This document shows positions 53,103 to 56,424 of a stretch of DNA of 56,424 bases, in pieces. The stretch comes from Caulobacter sp. Root655. Its GTDB lineage: Bacteria; Pseudomonadota; Alphaproteobacteria; Caulobacterales; Caulobacteraceae. The notes under the pieces are model-generated. The model was given only the letters and a program-made list of their open reading frames with translations, was not told where the DNA came from and searched no databases. A program made the position numbers and the translations under genes. How positions within the stretch are numbered: position 1 is the stretch's first letter; the number at the start of each line of letters is the position of its first letter. The DNA lies in the NCBI RefSeq assembly GCF_001427665.1, contig NZ_LMHC01000008.1:1-56424 (forward strand). Direction: 5' to 3'.

Positions 53103-53345
53103 ATCGCCACAGAAGGCTTATGTCGGTTGAGGCAAGCGCCCGACCGCCCGCTCCCCGCCACCAACACACCCTCCCCGACAGCCGTCAGAAACCCCCGAAC
53201 GGGCTTGGTCTCCCGGCCTCCTTTATCCTGCGCCCAGAGCAACATCGTCCCAGATCGCCAAACAGGCGCACGTCCACCTCGCCGCGCCTGCCGGTGGGCG
53301 TGATCACCACCTTGTCGATGAGCGCGCGTAGCGCGCCCGGCTCGA
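53099..53345 (-). pseudogene. Serine recombinase C-terminal remnant
   Basis: Minus-strand text PGALRALIDKVVITPTGRRG and EVDVRLFGDLG in one frame, then MLLWAQDKGGRETKPVR and VGEGVLVAGSGRS in another, corresponds to the tail of large serine recombinases in alphaproteobacteria (LIDRI-V-TP...GDL, ...VVAGA). The N-terminal catalytic domain is absent and there is at least one frameshift near 53247. It marks past integration or excision here. Confidence 0.65.
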
Positions 53346-53499
53346 TTGGAGGGATCATGCCGGATTTCGCACAGTGCAAAGCCGCGCCTTGGCTCATTTG
53401 CGCTCGCCATTTGCGAGCGCGGCGAATTGTGGCGCGCTCGTTGATTGTCTCGCTGACCTCGCTCCCCTAAGGTCAAGCTCGACGGTGTGGGGGCAAGAC

Positions 53500-53919
53500 A
53501 TGGCTTTTCGAGTATTGGCGCGTATCGTGGCCATCGGAGCGTTGAGCATTGGGGTGTTCGCGCCAGCCGTTTCAACTGCCCAGACCACGACCTATACCTA
53601 CGACGCCCAGGGCCAGGTTCGCGCCGTCACCCGGCCCAGCCAGACGGTCACCTACGCCTATGACGCCGCGGCCAACCGCACGGCGGTGACGGCGGCCGCT
53701 CCGCCGGCCGGCCTGATGGCGGGCGGCGCGTCGATGAGCTCGCTGGCGTCCAGCTCAATGGCGAGCGCATCGCCACCTGAACGTCCGGCCTTCGCGCCTC
53801 CGCCGACGCCAACCGACATGGTCAAGCTGTTGTCCGCACCCCAGGCCTTACCGCCTGCGCCGATCTCGCCCCTAACGGGCCAACCCCTGCCGGCCGCCGC
53901 GCCGTCCTCCAGTCGCTAG
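53500..53919 (+). CDS. Small secreted YD-repeat protein
   Basis: 139-aa exported protein. Signal peptide MAFRVLARIVAIGALSIGVF to STAQ, then two YD-type repeats (TTTYTYDAQGQVRAVTRP, VTYAYDAAANRTAVT), then an Ala/Ser/Pro-rich tail (PPERPAFAPPPTPTDMVK). It stands 11 bases before the next RHS gene, so they are probably one operon. Too short to be an RHS shell; perhaps an accessory or leftover of recombination. Confidence 0.65.
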   Translation: MAFRVLARIVAIGALSIGVFAPAVSTAQTTTYTYDAQGQVRAVTRPSQTVTYAYDAAANRTAVTAAAPPAGLMAGGASMSSLASSSMASASPPERPAFAPPPTPTDMVKLLSAPQALPPAPISPLTGQPLPAAAPSSSR

Positions 53920-53930
53920 GCCGAGCTCGA

Positions 53931-56424
53931 TGATCGACTTTGCGATGGGCGCGGCCCGCGCCGCGCGACGCCTGGCTCTGACCGCGATCTGCCTGGTGGT
54001 CTCCATGGCCGCGCCCGCCCTGGCCCAGGACCCGATCCCGCCGCCCCAGCACTCGGCGGTCGACGCCAATGGCGTGGATCTGCTCAGCGGCACGATGAGC
54101 GTCACCTCGGGCCTCAACAGCATCGGACCCAACGGGCCCGGCGGGTTGGCGGCGTCCAAGTCGCTGGGCGCGGGTTTCTCGACCTCGTCGATGTTCTCGT
54201 ACGTGAAGCTGACGGGGAGCTACGAGGTTCAGGAATCCACCCTGGTGGCCTTCATGGGGCGGAGCCAGGTGTTCGACAACACCCCCGACATCGGGCCGGA
54301 GTTCAACCAGGGCAACACGCTCGACAAGGACGCCACCCACATCGTCTATACGCTGGCCGACGGGACGGTCGCCCGCTTCAAGCTGGCCCACATCAACTAC
54401 GACCACCCACTGCCGGTGTACGGCTTGCTGAAAAGCGTCACCTACCCCTCCGGCGAGATCCTGACCTTCACCTATAACACCGACACCATCGCCGCGGGCT
54501 GGATGCAGGTGGAAAGCAGCCTCGGCTACGCCTTGGCGGGCGGCGGCGGGATGCATGAGTGGGACGCCGGCGCGGCGGCCAACCTGATCCAGGGCAACTG
54601 CTCGGACACGGTGTGCGCGGGCCCGACCTTCGCCTCGCAGGAGGCCCTGGGCAGGTCGCCGTCCAAGTCGGTCAACGGCGCGACGGTGACCATCAACAAC
54701 CCGGCGGGCGGTTCGAAGACTTACACCCTCGCCAGCTTCAGCGGCGGAACCAGGACCGTGGTCACCTCCGTCACTGACGGGGCCGGGACCTGGACCTACA
54801 GCTACATTGAGGAATCAGACCAGACCTTCCATCCCAACGACCACCTGTTGACGACGACCGCCACCGACCCGCTGGGCAACAAGCGCGTGGTCAGGTCACG
54901 CCAGAGCAGCCAGAACATCCTCAGCGACAAGGTCGGCATCAAGCCGGACGGGACGGGCGGCCAGACCACCACCTTCCAGTACACCGGCGACTCGACCGTT
55001 CTGGGCCTGGGCGCGCTCAATGGGATCACGGCGCCGGAAGGGAACCGCGTCCACTACGTCTATGACGACCAGTTCAACGTCAAAGCCAAATGGAGCCTGC
55101 CCAAGGGAGCGCCGGCGGGGGTGGATCCGGAGACCGTCTCCGTCCCCGGCGCGACCGTCATAAGGGCTTCGTACAACCTGGCTCTGTGCGCCAGCCTCAA
55201 GGTCTGCAACCGGCCCGACTGGATCCAGGACGCGCGGGGCGCCCAGACCGACTTCACCTACGACCCCACTCACGGCGGGGTGCTGACGGTAACGCAACCC
55301 GCGCCGGCCGCGGGCGGTGTGCGGCCGCAGACCCGCTATGCCTACGGCCAGTTCACGGCCCGCTACTACAAGGCCGGCGTCCTGACCGCCGCCCCCTCGG
55401 TCTGGCGCCTGACCCAGACCTCGACCTGCGCCACCTTGGCGAGCTGCGCCGGAACCGCCGACGAAACCGTCACGACCTATGCCTACGAGCCCAGCACGGC
55501 GGCCAACAACGTGCGGCTGCTGTCGACGACCACCCGGGCCGGCGACAACAGCCTCTCAGCCACGGTCAGCAACACCTACGACGCTCGCGGCGACGTCATC
55601 ACCGTCGACGGCCCGCTGGTCGGAACGGCGGACACCACCCGGACCTACTACGACGCCTCGCGCTGGGTGACTGGCGTGATCGGGTCTGACCCGGACGGGG
55701 CGGGAACGCTGCTCAATCGCGCCACCCGCACCACCTACGCCGCCGACGGCCAAGCCACCTCGGTGGAGAGCGGCACGGCGACCAATCAGTCTGACACCGG
55801 CATGTCGACCTTCTCGTCGCTGCGGACGGCCAGCAGCGCTTACGACGCCCAGCGGCGCAAGAGCGCCGACAGCCTAGTGGTGGGCGGTGTCACCCAGGCC
55901 CTGACCCAGTATGGCTACGACGCCGCCGGCCGGCCGATCTGCCAGGCCGTGCGGATGAACCCGGCGACGTTCGCTTCCGCGCCCGGCGCATGCGCCCTGG
56001 GAACCCAGGGTTCCGACGGTCCTGACCGCATCACCTACAGCGAGTTCGACGCCGCCAACCGGGTCACCAAGGTGACCAGCGGCTATGGAACCAGCGGCGC
56101 CTACGCGCCTCGGGTCGAGAAGAAGTACGCCTATCGCCCCAACGGCCCGATCGAGCTGATCACCGACGGGGCCAACAACACCACCTCGCTCAGCTATGAC
56201 GGCTTCGACCGCCTGACCTACACCCACTATCCGGTCACGAACGTCGGCGCGCAGCAGCCCAACGGGAACGACTACGACCTCTACAGCTACGACGCGGCCG
56301 GCAACCGCACCGGCTGGCGTCGCCGCGACGGCTCGCAGATCACCTACACCTTCGACGCCCTCAACCGCATGACCTATCGCGACGGGGCGGGGATCAAGGG
56401 CTGGTATTACTACGATAACAACAA
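53931..56424 (+). CDS. Second secreted RHS protein (partial, runs off the window end)
   Basis: At least 831 codons, open to the last base. Signal region MIDFAMGAARAARRLALTAI to ALAQ (start ATG 53931), then a beta-rich N-terminal part (VDANGVDLLSGTMSVTSGLN) and YD repeats (NTYDARGDVITVDGPL, YGYDAAGRPICQAVRMN, SYDGFDRLTYTHYP, YSYDAAGNRTGWRRRDGS). The repeat text parallels the earlier RHS core gene (CAAVRMT...PDRITKS), so they are paralogues. Its C-terminal toxin region lies beyond the window. Confidence 0.82.

Overview
The window reads as chromosomal DNA of a Caulobacter species (high-GC alphaproteobacterium). The clearest evidence is a Weimberg-type xylose operon in the order xylX-xylB-xylC-xylD followed by xylE, with a 14-bp palindromic operator like the one known from the C. 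crescentus xylX promoter, and an acrAB-nodT efflux operon divergent from a TipR-like TetR gene. From memory these loci are also close together in C. crescentus. No rRNA, tRNA or CRISPR array was recognised.

Layout. 0.2-8.5 kb: housekeeping and regulatory genes (Uup-type ABC-F ATPase, DMT exporter with a divergent Lrp-type regulator, MpaB-like protein, acyl-CoA synthetase, HWE histidine kinase). 8.8-12.1 kb: pyrimidine catabolism in the order rutB-rutC-rutD-rutA. 12.2-15.9 kb: FKBP isomerase, a 46-aa membrane protein, an M61 peptidase and a single-domain response regulator. 16.1-20.9 kb: a five-gene extracytoplasmic flavin/electron-transfer operon (PepSY protein, DUF2271 protein with an ApbE flavinylation motif, DUF4198 protein, ApbE, flavodoxin-reductase). 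21.0-33.1 kb: GIY-YIG protein, MobA-like protein, a LacI-family regulator, and the xylose genes with a DUF427 gene, a lipoprotein and an acetyltransferase between them. The operon lacks xylA, the last enzyme of the pathway. 33.2-41.1 kb: YceI lipoprotein and the tipR/acrA-acrB-nodT efflux locus. 41.3-43.1 kb: a lipocalin-like protein divergent from a CGNR regulator, and a second Lrp-type regulator.

From about 43.2 kb to the end the window is an accessory region. It holds an intergenic stretch with three C-rich-loop hairpins, then an RHS system split over two overlapping genes (44008-48057 and 48054-50645), each with its own Sec signal peptide. The second chain ends in a variable, AT-richer C-terminal domain that looks like a BECR-fold RNase toxin, and is followed by a 58-codon gene that fits an immunity protein. 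Then come an IS6-family element with a double-frameshifted transposase, a TolA/TonB-like protein, a HEPN-like small protein, a serine-recombinase remnant, a small secreted YD-repeat protein and a second secreted RHS protein cut by the window end.

Almost every convergent or operon-internal gap holds a paired palindromic repeat of a few recurring families. Two places show one family nested inside another, which suggests these repeats have been mobile.
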